Shown: piece by piece, positions 55,255 to 63,555 of the stretch | Position numbering within the stretch: the first letter of the stretch is position 1 | How the letters are laid out: each line of letters starts with the position of its first letter | Source of the DNA: Bullifex porci | GTDB taxonomy: Bacteria; Spirochaetota; Spirochaetia; Sphaerochaetales; Sphaerochaetaceae | Direction of reading: 5' to 3' | NCBI RefSeq assembly: GCF_009695635.1 | Contig: NZ_VUNN01000008.1 | Coordinates: 1-64,000 of the forward strand | DNA: 64,000 nucleotides | The notes under the pieces: generated by a model | Databases searched by the model: none | Seen by the model: the letters and a program-made list of their open reading frames with translations, nothing else | What the model was told of the DNA's origin: nothing | Position numbers and translations under genes: made by a program

Positions 55255-55629
55255 TTACTTACTTTCAGCAAATAAATATGCTTCTTTTATCCAAGAAAGA
55301 AGCTCTTTAGCAATTTCTTTAGAGTCGAAGATTGGAATATGAACTGTCCAGCGCCCTGGATATGGCTCTGTCATAGCCTTGACTCTCAATGATGATAGAG
55401 CATAGGGAAGGCCTAATGTCAAAACTATATAAGGAGACCTAGTTTCACTCTTCTTAACTACTTTTAAAAAAGAAACACAACCAAAAACTCGAGTATTAGA
55501 GAAAGTAATTTGAGTTTTCTGCACTCTTATATTTACTACAGGAAAAGAAGAAATAAGCTTTTTCTTTAAATCATTATAGATATCTTCTGCCCACTCTCTA
55601 TACTGAAAGAAGGCTTGTTCATTATTCAT
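55255..55629 (-). CDS. Small protein resembling DUF5655
   Basis: 124 residues from the ATG at 55629, preceded by AAGGGG at good spacing. Helix at the N terminus (FFQYREWAEDIYNDLKKKL), then beta-rich sequence with QKTQITFSNTRVFGCVSFLKV and IVLTLGLPYAL, similar in layout to DUF5655 domains. Function unknown. Transcribed toward pth, with an 89-base gap. Confidence 0.6.
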   Translation of the reverse strand: MNNEQAFFQYREWAEDIYNDLKKKLISSFPVVNIRVQKTQITFSNTRVFGCVSFLKVVKKSETRSPYIVLTLGLPYALSSLRVKAMTEPYPGRWTVHIPIFDSKEIAKELLSWIKEAYLFAESK

Positions 55630-55736
55630 TGTTTTTCCCCTTAAGCTAATAAAAATTCTAGCATCAATAAAAGTATAGTTCATTATAAAAGCTATATAAT
55701 AGAGATGATAAAAACGATATCAAAAAGGAGAAATGA

Positions 55737-56051
55737 ATGTATCAAATATCCGTTTATATTCCATTACCTGCTTTAGAAAAGGTTAGAGATGCAATGTTTG
55801 AAGCAGGAGGTGGTTCTTTTGGTTTTTATGATAGCTGCTGTTGGATTACAAAGGGAAAAGGAAGGTTTCGTCCCCTTAATGGCAGTAACCCATATCTAGG
55901 TGAACAAGGAAATGTAGAGGAGGTTGATGAGTATAAGCTAGAGATGAGCTGTGATGATAAAGTCTTTGAAAGCGTAATAAAGGCAATGAAGAAAGCTCAC
56001 CCATATGAGACTCCTGCTTTCAATTATTTCCATTTTAACGAGAATATTTAA
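55737..56051 (+). CDS. Stand-alone NIF3/YqfO insert-type (CutA-like) domain protein
   Basis: 104 residues. YQISVYIPLPALEKVRDAMFEAG at the N terminus, CCWITKGKGRFRPLNGSNPYLG, VEEVDEYKLEMSC, and HPYETPAFNYF near the end match the PII/CutA-like domain inserted in NIF3-family proteins such as YqfO. Its role is unknown, possibly trimerisation or metal binding. AAAGGAG lies seven bases before the ATG. Its last 17 bases overlap the convergent nth gene. Confidence 0.8.
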   Translation: MYQISVYIPLPALEKVRDAMFEAGGGSFGFYDSCCWITKGKGRFRPLNGSNPYLGEQGNVEEVDEYKLEMSCDDKVFESVIKAMKKAHPYETPAFNYFHFNENI

Positions 56052-56703
56052 GACCCTTCTTTGGACATTCTTTACATATTGGACACTCACTACAAAGAGG
56101 AGAGATGCTTAGACAAACATTTTGTCCATAGGCAACTAATAGCTCATTTAGAGGTATCCAAAACCTTCTTGGCATAATGCTTTCAAGAGCATCAACACTT
56201 TCCTCTGGGGTTTTAGTATCTATCCATCCAATACGGTTTGCTATTTGATGTACATGACAATCAACACAAATTGCATCGATATTAAAGCCTAAATTTAAGG
56301 TTAAATTAGCAGTTTTAATTCCAACACCAGGAAGTGCTAATAGCTCCTCCTGTGTTGAAGGCACCTTACCATCATATTTTTCTATTAAGGTTTTTGAGAT
56401 CTCTTTTATGTTTTGTGCCTTTCTCTTATAAAAGCCAGCAGGGTAAATTGCCTTTTCTATCTCCTCATCACTTAATGAAAGCATCTTCTCTGGATTATCT
56501 GCCAATGAGAATAATCTTTCAGAGGCAGCAAGTGTAACATCATCCTTTGTCCTTAGTGATATTAGTGTCGAAATAAGAACTGTATAGGGAGTATTCATCT
56601 TGAGAGCAATTAAAGAAACAGATGGAAGATTTCTCTTCTTCTTTTTTAATGCCTCCTGAAATAAAGCAAAGATTCTATCAAAATAAGCTTCATCAAAATT
56701 CAT
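56035..56703 (-). CDS. nth: Endonuclease III
   Basis: 222 residues from the ATG at 56703 with GGGAG seven bases upstream. Helix-hairpin-helix LLALPGVGIKTANLTL with the catalytic Lys, catalytic Asp in AICVDCHVHQIANR, and the C-terminal Fe-S motif C-x6-C-x2-C-x5-C (CLSISPLCSECPICKEC). It removes oxidised pyrimidines in base-excision repair. It overlaps the end of the HNH gene by 11 bases and is probably cotranscribed. Confidence 0.95.
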   Translation of the reverse strand: MNFDEAYFDRIFALFQEALKKKKRNLPSVSLIALKMNTPYTVLISTLISLRTKDDVTLAASERLFSLADNPEKMLSLSDEEIEKAIYPAGFYKRKAQNIKEISKTLIEKYDGKVPSTQEELLALPGVGIKTANLTLNLGFNIDAICVDCHVHQIANRIGWIDTKTPEESVDALESIMPRRFWIPLNELLVAYGQNVCLSISPLCSECPICKECPKKGLKYSR

Positions 56704-57865
56704 AGTTATACTCCCATCTCTTAAATCCACAGCTTGAGGCTGCTAAATATTGAGGTCCTAGTACCTCCTCAAGAGCATTTGAAAAGCTTTGCTTATTATG
56801 CTCCTTTTTTAAATACAATCTTTCTTTAACCTCAAGGCTTGAAAAGTGGTTTTTTGATGTATTCATAAATACATCCATAAGCTTAGGATGCTTATGAATT
56901 AATAAATATGAGGTGTACTGTAAATCACAAAGTAGAGGAAAATAAATATTCCAATCTGGTAAATTATTACTTTTAGAGCTATTTATTTTCTTTGTTGTTG
57001 GATGTAAATTCCAAAACTCATCACTTACTGTATATGACCAAGGAATGAAGTGGTCTATAGAGATATCATTAGCATTAAGAGTCTTTTTGCTATATATCTC
57101 TCTAATAGATTTAAATGATAAGCATTCCTTCCAGAATTTAGATATATCTACAAGCTTTCTCTCTATTGGTGGTTCTATTTTATCAGGAATACCAGGTACT
57201 GCTGGGTTTCTCTTTTGTAGGTACTCAATTAAATTATATTTGTACCAGCCTTCAAAGAAAACACTATTTTGTTTTATATATTTTGCCCAATCATTATCGA
57301 TGTAAATCTTAGTATTTAACCCATTATATGGGCCAAACTTGTAAATTAGGCCATCATTTCTATTAATCATCTCAATTCTAGCTTTACTGCCCTTTTTCCA
57401 ATCATCGCTATTTAAATCGACCATTGTACTTAAAATTCTATATGGAACCTCGTTGATTAATACCTTTTTAGTTTTTTCAATAAAGTCAAATTGATTAGAA
57501 TTAAGAAATGAAATAATACTACCTTTCTCTTCTGTAGGCTTTAATGTAGTAGAGTCCTGAAGCGCTAGAATAAATTTTTCCATTGTGTCACTTGGACCTA
57601 GATTAAGATGAAATTCACTAACCATGTACCAAGCAGTTGCAATCATATCATCTACTAGCTCATTGAATGTAAGCTCTCTTTTATCCTCTCTAATCTTTGA
57701 AAGTAAAGCCCCAAACCAAAAAAGCTTATAGCTTTCGCTTTTACTATCAAATATTCTAGAAAGCTCATTAATTTTTAGCTTACTATCGAGGGGAAAAGAG
57801 GAAATCATAAAAACATGATAGCTCATTTCATCTTTGTTGACCATTAGATAAAATATCACTAGCAT
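56693..57865 (-). CDS. HNH-endonuclease-domain protein
   Basis: Up to 390 residues. A large helical N-terminal part (about 1-250) of unknown family, then an HNH-type nuclease segment near residues 277-315: SIDHFIPWSYTVSDEFWNLHPTT and an SSKSNNLP stretch, matching the D-H-x-x-P-W ... N-L-x-P-x ... N-x-x-K-x-x-x-L-P pattern. Solitary HNH proteins of this type occur in defence and restriction contexts, but no methyltransferase or partner lies here; the next gene is nth. The start is uncertain: ATGs at 57865 and 57844 are both possible and neither has a ribosome site. An upstream start would overlap the divergent aroF-pheA promoter. Confidence 0.65.
   Translation of the reverse strand: MLVIFYLMVNKDEMSYHVFMISSFPLDSKLKINELSRIFDSKSESYKLFWFGALLSKIREDKRELTFNELVDDMIATAWYMVSEFHLNLGPSDTMEKFILALQDSTTLKPTEEKGSIISFLNSNQFDFIEKTKKVLINEVPYRILSTMVDLNSDDWKKGSKARIEMINRNDGLIYKFGPYNGLNTKIYIDNDWAKYIKQNSVFFEGWYKYNLIEYLQKRNPAVPGIPDKIEPPIERKLVDISKFWKECLSFKSIREIYSKKTLNANDISIDHFIPWSYTVSDEFWNLHPTTKKINSSKSNNLPDWNIYFPLLCDLQYTSYLLIHKHPKLMDVFMNTSKNHFSSLEVKERLYLKKEHNKQSFSNALEEVLGPQYLAASSCGFKRWEYNYEF
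57837..57865 (+). promoter_or_regulatory. Leaderless-type promoter of the DAHP synthase-prephenate dehydratase gene
   Basis: TTGACC (57837-57842), 17-base spacer, TAGCAT (57860-57865), 8 bases before the ATG at 57874. Confidence 0.5.
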
Positions 57866-57873
57866 AGTTGATT

Positions 57874-59784
57874 ATGATTGTAGTATTAAAACAAGGTATA
57901 GATTTACAGGATAAGAATAAAGTTAAATCCTTCTTGTCTGATAGAGGATTTTTAGTCAAAGAGATTAAAGGTGAGCAGGATACAGTACTCGGTGCTGTAG
58001 GAATGGCACATATTGATCCTAGAGAGGTTGAATTACTCCCTGGGGTTGCTTCTGTAGTTCCTATTTCAAAGCCTTATAAGCTTGCTTCAAGAGAATTAAA
58101 AGCTGAAGACACTATAGTAAAGGTTGGAAATGTAAAAATAGGTGGTAATAGAGTAGCGCTTATAGCTGGTCCATGCGCTTGTGAATGTCGTTCTCAAATA
58201 ATGGAAATTGCTGCAAGTGTAAGAGAGGCTGGAGCTGTAATCCTACGTGGTGGTGCATTTAAACCTAGAACAAGTCCTTATTCCTTCCAGGGCCTTGGAG
58301 AGGAAGGTCTTAAATATCTTCGTGAAGCAGGTGATAAATACGGTATGCCTGTTACAACAGAGGTAGTTTCACCTCGCGATGTAGAGATGATGAAAAACTA
58401 CATCGATATGTTCCAAATCGGCGCAAGAAACATGCAAAACTTCGAGCTATTAAAGGAAGTAGGTAAAACTGGAATGCCAGTATTACTTAAGCGTGGTATG
58501 AGTGCAACAATAGAAGAGTGGTTGATGGCTGCAGAGTATTTAATGGCAAATGGTACAGACCAAGTAGTATTATGTGAGAGAGGTATTAGAACCTTTGAAC
58601 GAGCTACTAGAAATACTCTCGATTGCTCAGCAATTCCAGTTGTACAAAAGCTAACACACCTTCCTGTAATTGGAGATCCTTCTCATGCAACAGGTATTAG
58701 AGACATGGTTTCCCCAATGGCTCTTGCTTTAGTTGCTGCTGGAGCTTCTGGCCTTATGGTAGAGGTTCATAACCATCCTGAAAAGGCTCTTTCAGATGGC
58801 CCTCAATCGCTATATCCATCACAGTTTGAGAAGCTCGTTAGAGATGTTCAGGCCCTTTGCCCAGTAGTTGGTAAATCTCTAGAAACATCACCAAGAATTA
58901 TTCCTTCATCAATAACAGATGAAAGTGCTTGTGAAACAACACAAGGTGACAACGTAATTGCATTCCAGGGTGAACGTGGTGCATTTAGTGAATTAGCTAT
59001 TAGACGTACCTTTGATGAGGATGTAAAGGTATTACCTTGTAAGAGCTTCAAGGATACCTTTGATGCAGTTAATTCTGGAAAGGTACGTTATGCAGTACTC
59101 CCAATTGAAAATACTTTAGGTGGTACTATATTAGAGAACATTGATTTACTTGGCTGTTACCCTGCTTTAACAGTTGTTGGAGAGCAGCAAATTAGAGTTA
59201 TTCATAATCTAATTGTAAACCCAGGTACTCAGCTTTCAGATATCAAGAAGGTTCTATCACACCCACAGGGATTAGCACAGTGTCGTGAATTCTTGGAGAA
59301 GGAGCTTCCAAATGCAGAGCAGGTTCCTTTCTTTGATACTGCGGGTTCTGTTTCCTATATCAAGCAAACAGGTGATAAATCACTTGCAGCAATTGCTGGT
59401 GCACCTGCTGCAGCATACAATAAGATGGAAATACTAAGGGAAGGAATTGAGACTAATCCAAAGAACTATACAAGGTTCTATATTCTTTCTCGTGAAGAAA
59501 ATTCAGAGGAATTTAAATCATGCTTTGCATCAAATGTTGCATCTATTCTTTTCAGTGTTTCAAATGAATCTGGTTCCTTATTTAAGGTTCTTAAAATCCT
59601 ATCTGACCATGGCTTAAATATGAAGAAGCTTGAATCACGCCCAATTCCAGGAAAACCATGGGAGTATTCCTTCTTTGTAGAGGTAGAGATGAAGGATGAA
59701 GAGGAGTTTAAAAATACAATTAAGCTATTAAAGGAAAAGACTACATCATTCAGAGTTCTTGGTACATTTAAGAGCGCTCACTAA
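57874..59784 (+). CDS. Fusion of DAHP synthase (type I-beta) and prephenate dehydratase with ACT domain
   Basis: 636 residues from the ATG at 57874. Residues 1-80 are a ferredoxin-like regulatory domain; about 95-350 is DAHP synthase (IAGPCACECRSQI, RGGAFKPRTSPYSFQGLG, GARNMQNFELL, DPSHATGIRDMV). After a linker, about 368-550 is prephenate dehydratase (AFQGERGAFSELA, PIENTLGGTI, FDTAGSVSYI, NYTRFYI), then an ACT domain with the phenylalanine-binding ESRP motif. It would catalyse the first step of the shikimate pathway and the last-but-one step to phenylalanine in one chain. No chorismate mutase domain is visible. Phenylalanine feedback on both activities is plausible. Confidence 0.93.
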   Translation: MIVVLKQGIDLQDKNKVKSFLSDRGFLVKEIKGEQDTVLGAVGMAHIDPREVELLPGVASVVPISKPYKLASRELKAEDTIVKVGNVKIGGNRVALIAGPCACECRSQIMEIAASVREAGAVILRGGAFKPRTSPYSFQGLGEEGLKYLREAGDKYGMPVTTEVVSPRDVEMMKNYIDMFQIGARNMQNFELLKEVGKTGMPVLLKRGMSATIEEWLMAAEYLMANGTDQVVLCERGIRTFERATRNTLDCSAIPVVQKLTHLPVIGDPSHATGIRDMVSPMALALVAAGASGLMVEVHNHPEKALSDGPQSLYPSQFEKLVRDVQALCPVVGKSLETSPRIIPSSITDESACETTQGDNVIAFQGERGAFSELAIRRTFDEDVKVLPCKSFKDTFDAVNSGKVRYAVLPIENTLGGTILENIDLLGCYPALTVVGEQQIRVIHNLIVNPGTQLSDIKKVLSHPQGLAQCREFLEKELPNAEQVPFFDTAGSVSYIKQTGDKSLAAIAGAPAAAYNKMEILREGIETNPKNYTRFYILSREENSEEFKSCFASNVASILFSVSNESGSLFKVLKILSDHGLNMKKLESRPIPGKPWEYSFFVEVEMKDEEEFKNTIKLLKEKTTSFRVLGTFKSAH

Positions 59785-59789
59785 GACAT

Positions 59790-59854
59790 AATCACTCTCT
59801 TTATATTTTTTAATTAAAAATTTGTATTATTAATATGAAGAGAGTGATTTTTTT
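59790..59854 (+). terminator. Terminator-like hairpin covering the start of the next gene
   Basis: AATCACTCTCTT (59790-59801) and AAGAGAGTGATT (59838-59849) form a perfect 12-bp stem with a 36-base AT-rich loop, followed by TTTTT. The ATG of the lipoprotein gene (59835) lies in the loop and its codons 2-5 form the right arm. Confidence 0.6.
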
Positions 59855-60545
59855 ATCTATTTTATTTTTATTATTTTCTTGTTCTATGGACCAAAGCCAT
59901 AGCGTAAATGTCTCTATTTTAGAGAGCCACTATTGGGAATATCAAACACAAAAGCCAATGTGGCTAACACTAAAGTATTTCGATGGAGAAGAGGTAAAGA
60001 AAAAGACAGTTTTTTCTACTAATACTCGATTTGATATTGAAATAAAGCTTGGAAGGACAGCTATATTTGTTGCTTATCCTTTAGATATGCTCTCCCCTCT
60101 AGGGGGAGGATATACTCCTGGTGATGATACAAATATATATCTACATAATAGTGAGGGAAGACTTGCTGCAACACTATTAGAGGCTTTAGAGTACAATCCT
60201 AAACTAGTTGCTAATTTAAATTATACAAAGCTAGTATCTGAGCTAGGAAGCTACTTTGATGAAGAGGCCTTCCTCGTTGATTTATTAAATGGTGATTACT
60301 CTAATCCTAAAAATTATAAGGTAAAGAAATATAAGGTTAATATAGAAGCTATTCCAAAGGGGTACTATATCCCTGAATATGATGATTTACCAGTATTTGA
60401 AATTAGTGATGGTGACAGTACTGCAACAATAGAGCTATATCCAGGACTATATCGCTTTTTAAACTGTTCATCTCTAATTTATATATCTATCAGAGTAAAT
60501 AGTGATGGAAGCTATGATATTAGAAGCTATAAGCCAATAATATGA
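59835..60545 (+). CDS. Lipoprotein of unknown function
   Basis: 236 residues. Signal peptide with lipobox LFSC (Cys 16), followed by a Ser, so an exported lipoprotein. The mature part alternates beta-prone stretches (for example RFDIEIKLGRTAIFVAYPL and ATIELYPGLYRFLN) and looks like a single beta-sandwich domain; no family recognised. No Shine-Dalgarno is present before the ATG and the start lies in a terminator-like hairpin. Convergent with the exported protein at 60549. Confidence 0.7.
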   Translation: MKRVIFLSILFLLFSCSMDQSHSVNVSILESHYWEYQTQKPMWLTLKYFDGEEVKKKTVFSTNTRFDIEIKLGRTAIFVAYPLDMLSPLGGGYTPGDDTNIYLHNSEGRLAATLLEALEYNPKLVANLNYTKLVSELGSYFDEEAFLVDLLNGDYSNPKNYKVKKYKVNIEAIPKGYYIPEYDDLPVFEISDGDSTATIELYPGLYRFLNCSSLIYISIRVNSDGSYDIRSYKPII

Positions 60546-60548
60546 AGG

Positions 60549-61973
60549 CTATAAATCAAAGCCTATTTCAACACCAAAACCAATTCTAGGTAGAAGGTAA
60601 TTAATCCTTTCGCTATTATCTGTAAGATCCTCTAGGTAAGCTTTAACCTCAGAAGGGTTATGAATTAATGTTAAGCCAGCAAAGATAATAAGCTTTGCTT
60701 CTGTATTCTTTGTTCTTACTGCGTATTGATTAAATAGCTTAAGACCTAATTCTAAATCTAAAGCTAGGGAGTAAATCATAGGATATACTTCTTTTTGTAT
60801 ATTATTATTTACTAGCATATTCCTTTGGATTATTACCTGCCAAAGCATTATTCCACCCTTTAAATTAATATATGGTGTTAATATTAAATTAGTATTTCCA
60901 AAGCTATAGTCATATCCAACAAATATACTAGGGAAAGATTTTCTATATCTTTCCTTATAGTTTGTATCCTGCTTTTGTTCTATAGAAACAAAAGATTGAT
61001 TATCAGATAAATATCTTATTGATAATGATATACTTGCTTTATCTATAGGATAAGAGAACATTATTTCATAGAAATAGGAATTAATTTGTTTAAACTCCTT
61101 GAAGGTAAGATATATATCACTATTCTTCCAATATGCTTCCTCAAAGAGAGATAATACATCAAAGCTTACTATTCCATATCCATTATTAGTTAGTAAATTA
61201 GAATGAAAGCTTAGCTTCATAAAGCCAGAATCAATTGATAGCTCTAGGGCTGGACCCTTTAGGTGCTCATAATATACTTCTTGTGTTTTCCACTGACTTT
61301 TCGCTGTAACAAAGCTATAGCTTAATGAGAGCTTAAAGTTTTCTAAATTTCCTATAGAAAGATATAACATAGTAATGGATGAAAAGGTAGGAATGTATTG
61401 TATTTTTGCGCCAAAGCCTAAATATGACTTTAAAGGTAATCTAATACCTCCATCTAGTTGACTACTTAATTGAAGCTTGATTTCATTTCCTGTAGCTTCG
61501 TATGGAATTTCGACAGTAGCAATTTGTAGAAGCTTATGAAAGTTATTTTGTATTTTCTCATAACCTTGGTTTCCTACAATAGAAATACCTGCTTCAGGCT
61601 TCAAATTAAGGAAAAAGCTATCGTTATTAACTATATTCATAAATAGGGTTAAGGATATTTCTGTTACATCATATCGCCCATCAAATTTAATACCATCCCC
61701 TATGGCATGCTCGTTTTCTGGTAACCAGCCGTCCTGCCAGCCTCTATTAGAAATAGCCATCATATTTAAATTAAGGCTCCATAGTGGAGCACTTAATCTT
61801 ACGTGTTCTGAAAAGGTTAATTGGTCATCTGCATTATACGATAATAAACCAATATCCCACTTATCATTTCCCATGCCAATAACTAAACTATTGGGAATCA
61901 ATAGCTTACTTACTGCACATAATGGGAATAACATTATACAAAGTATAAATATAATTGACACACACCTTTTCAT
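60549..61973 (-). CDS. Exported protein, putative outer-membrane beta-barrel (paralog A)
   Basis: 474 residues. Signal peptide (about 1-22, cleavage near LCAVS). The mature protein is a long series of amphipathic strands (IGMGNDKWDIGLLSYN, LNLNMMAISNRGW, LSLSYSFVTAK) and ends in aromatic/aliphatic residues, IGFGVEIGFDL, as in beta-barrel proteins. Its sequence is clearly related to the adjacent gene at 62011 (shared GMGNDKW, YNADDQLTFSEH-like, DGRYDV, SLSYSFV, TQEVYYEHLKGP), so they arose by tandem duplication. Function unknown. Leaderless-type promoter directly upstream. Confidence 0.7.
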   Translation of the reverse strand: MKRCVSIIFILCIMLFPLCAVSKLLIPNSLVIGMGNDKWDIGLLSYNADDQLTFSEHVRLSAPLWSLNLNMMAISNRGWQDGWLPENEHAIGDGIKFDGRYDVTEISLTLFMNIVNNDSFFLNLKPEAGISIVGNQGYEKIQNNFHKLLQIATVEIPYEATGNEIKLQLSSQLDGGIRLPLKSYLGFGAKIQYIPTFSSITMLYLSIGNLENFKLSLSYSFVTAKSQWKTQEVYYEHLKGPALELSIDSGFMKLSFHSNLLTNNGYGIVSFDVLSLFEEAYWKNSDIYLTFKEFKQINSYFYEIMFSYPIDKASISLSIRYLSDNQSFVSIEQKQDTNYKERYRKSFPSIFVGYDYSFGNTNLILTPYINLKGGIMLWQVIIQRNMLVNNNIQKEVYPMIYSLALDLELGLKLFNQYAVRTKNTEAKLIIFAGLTLIHNPSEVKAYLEDLTDNSERINYLLPRIGFGVEIGFDL

Positions 61974-61981
61974 TGAGAAAA

Positions 61982-62010
61982 AGATTAATGAAATTGTTTA
62001 ATAATGTCTA
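61982..62010 (-). promoter_or_regulatory. Leaderless-type promoter of paralog A
   Basis: Minus strand: TAGACA (62005-62010), 17-base spacer, TAATCT (61982-61987), 8 bases before the ATG; it lies right after the end of paralog B. Confidence 0.5.
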
Positions 62011-63501
62011 TTATGTTAAATCAAATCCAATTTCAATACCAAATCCCCATCTTGGAATGATAGCACCAATCTTTTCACTATCCTCAGTTGTGTCGTATAG
62101 GTATGTAGCAACCTTTTTTGAGTTGTGGATAAATGTAAATCCAGAGAAAATAGAGAACATAAACTCTGAATTTGCTGTTTTTAATGCACCACTTGGAATA
62201 AACTTTTATCCTATCTCTAAATCAGCGGCAAAGGAAAGTAATTTTGGGTTAACGATAGAGTGCACCTTCTCTTCATTTTCAATTGGGTCTAGCATATTAT
62301 TAAGAGTTCTTACCTCCCAAGTCATTAAGCCAATTGTTATCTCTGAATATGGTGTTACTATCGCTTCTTTATTATCAAACTCATATCTTGTTCCAAGTAA
62401 AAGTGCAGAATAAGATCTTTTAAATCTTGGCCATTCTTTTGGATCCATCTCTGTTTCCCATCCTTTAAACGAAGGGTTTCCTGATAGGAATCTAGTAGAA
62501 AGAATTGCAGAGAAACGAGTATCTAAGATAGGTATACCAAGCTTGATATTATAGAATGTACAATTAAGCTGTGATGATGTTCCTAAATTTAGGAAGATAT
62601 CACTGTTCTCCCAGGTTGGTTTTTTAAATAATGATAATACATCGACACTTATAACTCCAAAACCAAAGCCTGTTTGTAATCGTGCTGTGTAATCAATTCT
62701 AATTAAGCCAGAGTTAATTGAAAGTGATAATATAGGTCCCCTTAAGTAATCATGATAAACCTCTTGTGTCTTAAAGCCACTATATGACTGTACAAAAGAA
62801 TATCCTAAGCTAAGTGTTAATATATCTAAATTATCACGAATAAGCCCAACAGAGCCATAGATTATCTGTTTTGATGAGAAATCAATTGTATTTAATAAAT
62901 CTGTTCGAAGAGCTAAAACTAAAGCTGCACTTTTTATATTTGCAATAACTCCACCTGCTTCTAGATATAAATTTAATGTAGATTTTACAATATTATTATC
63001 TATCTCATAGTCTACTTCCAAAGGTGCAGCTTTTATTATTTTATGTAGTGTATTTTGTAAAACGTCATAGTGCTGGTTACCTATTATTGATAATCCAAAT
63101 TCTGGCTTTGTATATAGGTAAAAGCCTTTTGTATTTACTATATTTAATGGTAGACCTAGTAATATTTGTGAAACATCATATCTACCATCTATTCTTTCTC
63201 CACTACCAACCTTAGTAACATCCTTAGCAGACCAGCCTTCCATCCAGCCTCTGTTTGTAATGCTAAGTAGGTTAACATTCATAGTCCAAGCGGGAGCTTC
63301 TAAATAAAAATGTTCAGAAAAAGTTAATTGGTCATCCATATTATATGAAATAGTACCTATGGCCCACTTATCATTTCCCATACCAATGCATAAAGATTCA
63401 GGAATCCATGATTTTGCATCACTATAATCAAGAAAGGAAGTAGCTAATAGTGAAGAAATAGAAATGAATAATATTAAAATAAATAGAAGTAACTTTTTCA
63501 T
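62011..63501 (-). pseudogene. Putative outer-membrane protein (paralog B) interrupted by one in-frame stop
   Basis: From the ATG at 63501 the frame reads a signal peptide and 431 residues homologous to paralog A, ending at a TAA at 62206-62208 after AADLEIG. Reading on in the same frame to 62011 gives 64 more residues that align with the C terminus of paralog A: DLEIG-stop-KFIPSGALKTAN against DLELG-L-KLFNQYAVRTKN, later SGFTFIHN and FGIEIGFDLT. The stop stands where A has Leu, so one base change explains it. The lost part holds the terminal strands needed for barrel assembly, so the product is probably defective unless the stop is read through. Start lacks a separate ribosome site; TATAAT is six bases upstream. 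Confidence 0.8.
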
Positions 63502-63507
63502 ACCCTT

Positions 63508-63537
63508 ATTATAAACAATTGAAGTGATAAATTGTAA
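63508..63537 (-). promoter_or_regulatory. Leaderless-type promoter of paralog B
   Basis: Minus strand: TTACAA (63532-63537), 18-base spacer, perfect TATAAT (63508-63513), 6 bases before the ATG. Confidence 0.6.
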
Positions 63538-63548
63538 TAATGTATCAT
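63519..63548 (+). promoter_or_regulatory. Leaderless-type promoter of the serine dehydratase gene
   Basis: TTGAAG (63519-63524), 18-base spacer, TATCAT (63543-63548), 7 bases before the ATG at 63556. It interlocks with the divergent promoter of paralog B. Confidence 0.55.
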
Positions 63549-63555
63549 ATGAAAT

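Noticed and set aside
62024-62413. Plus-strand reading frame opposite the tandem exported protein genes
   Set aside because: It is antisense to clear coding sequence in both paralogs and has no ribosome site or homology.
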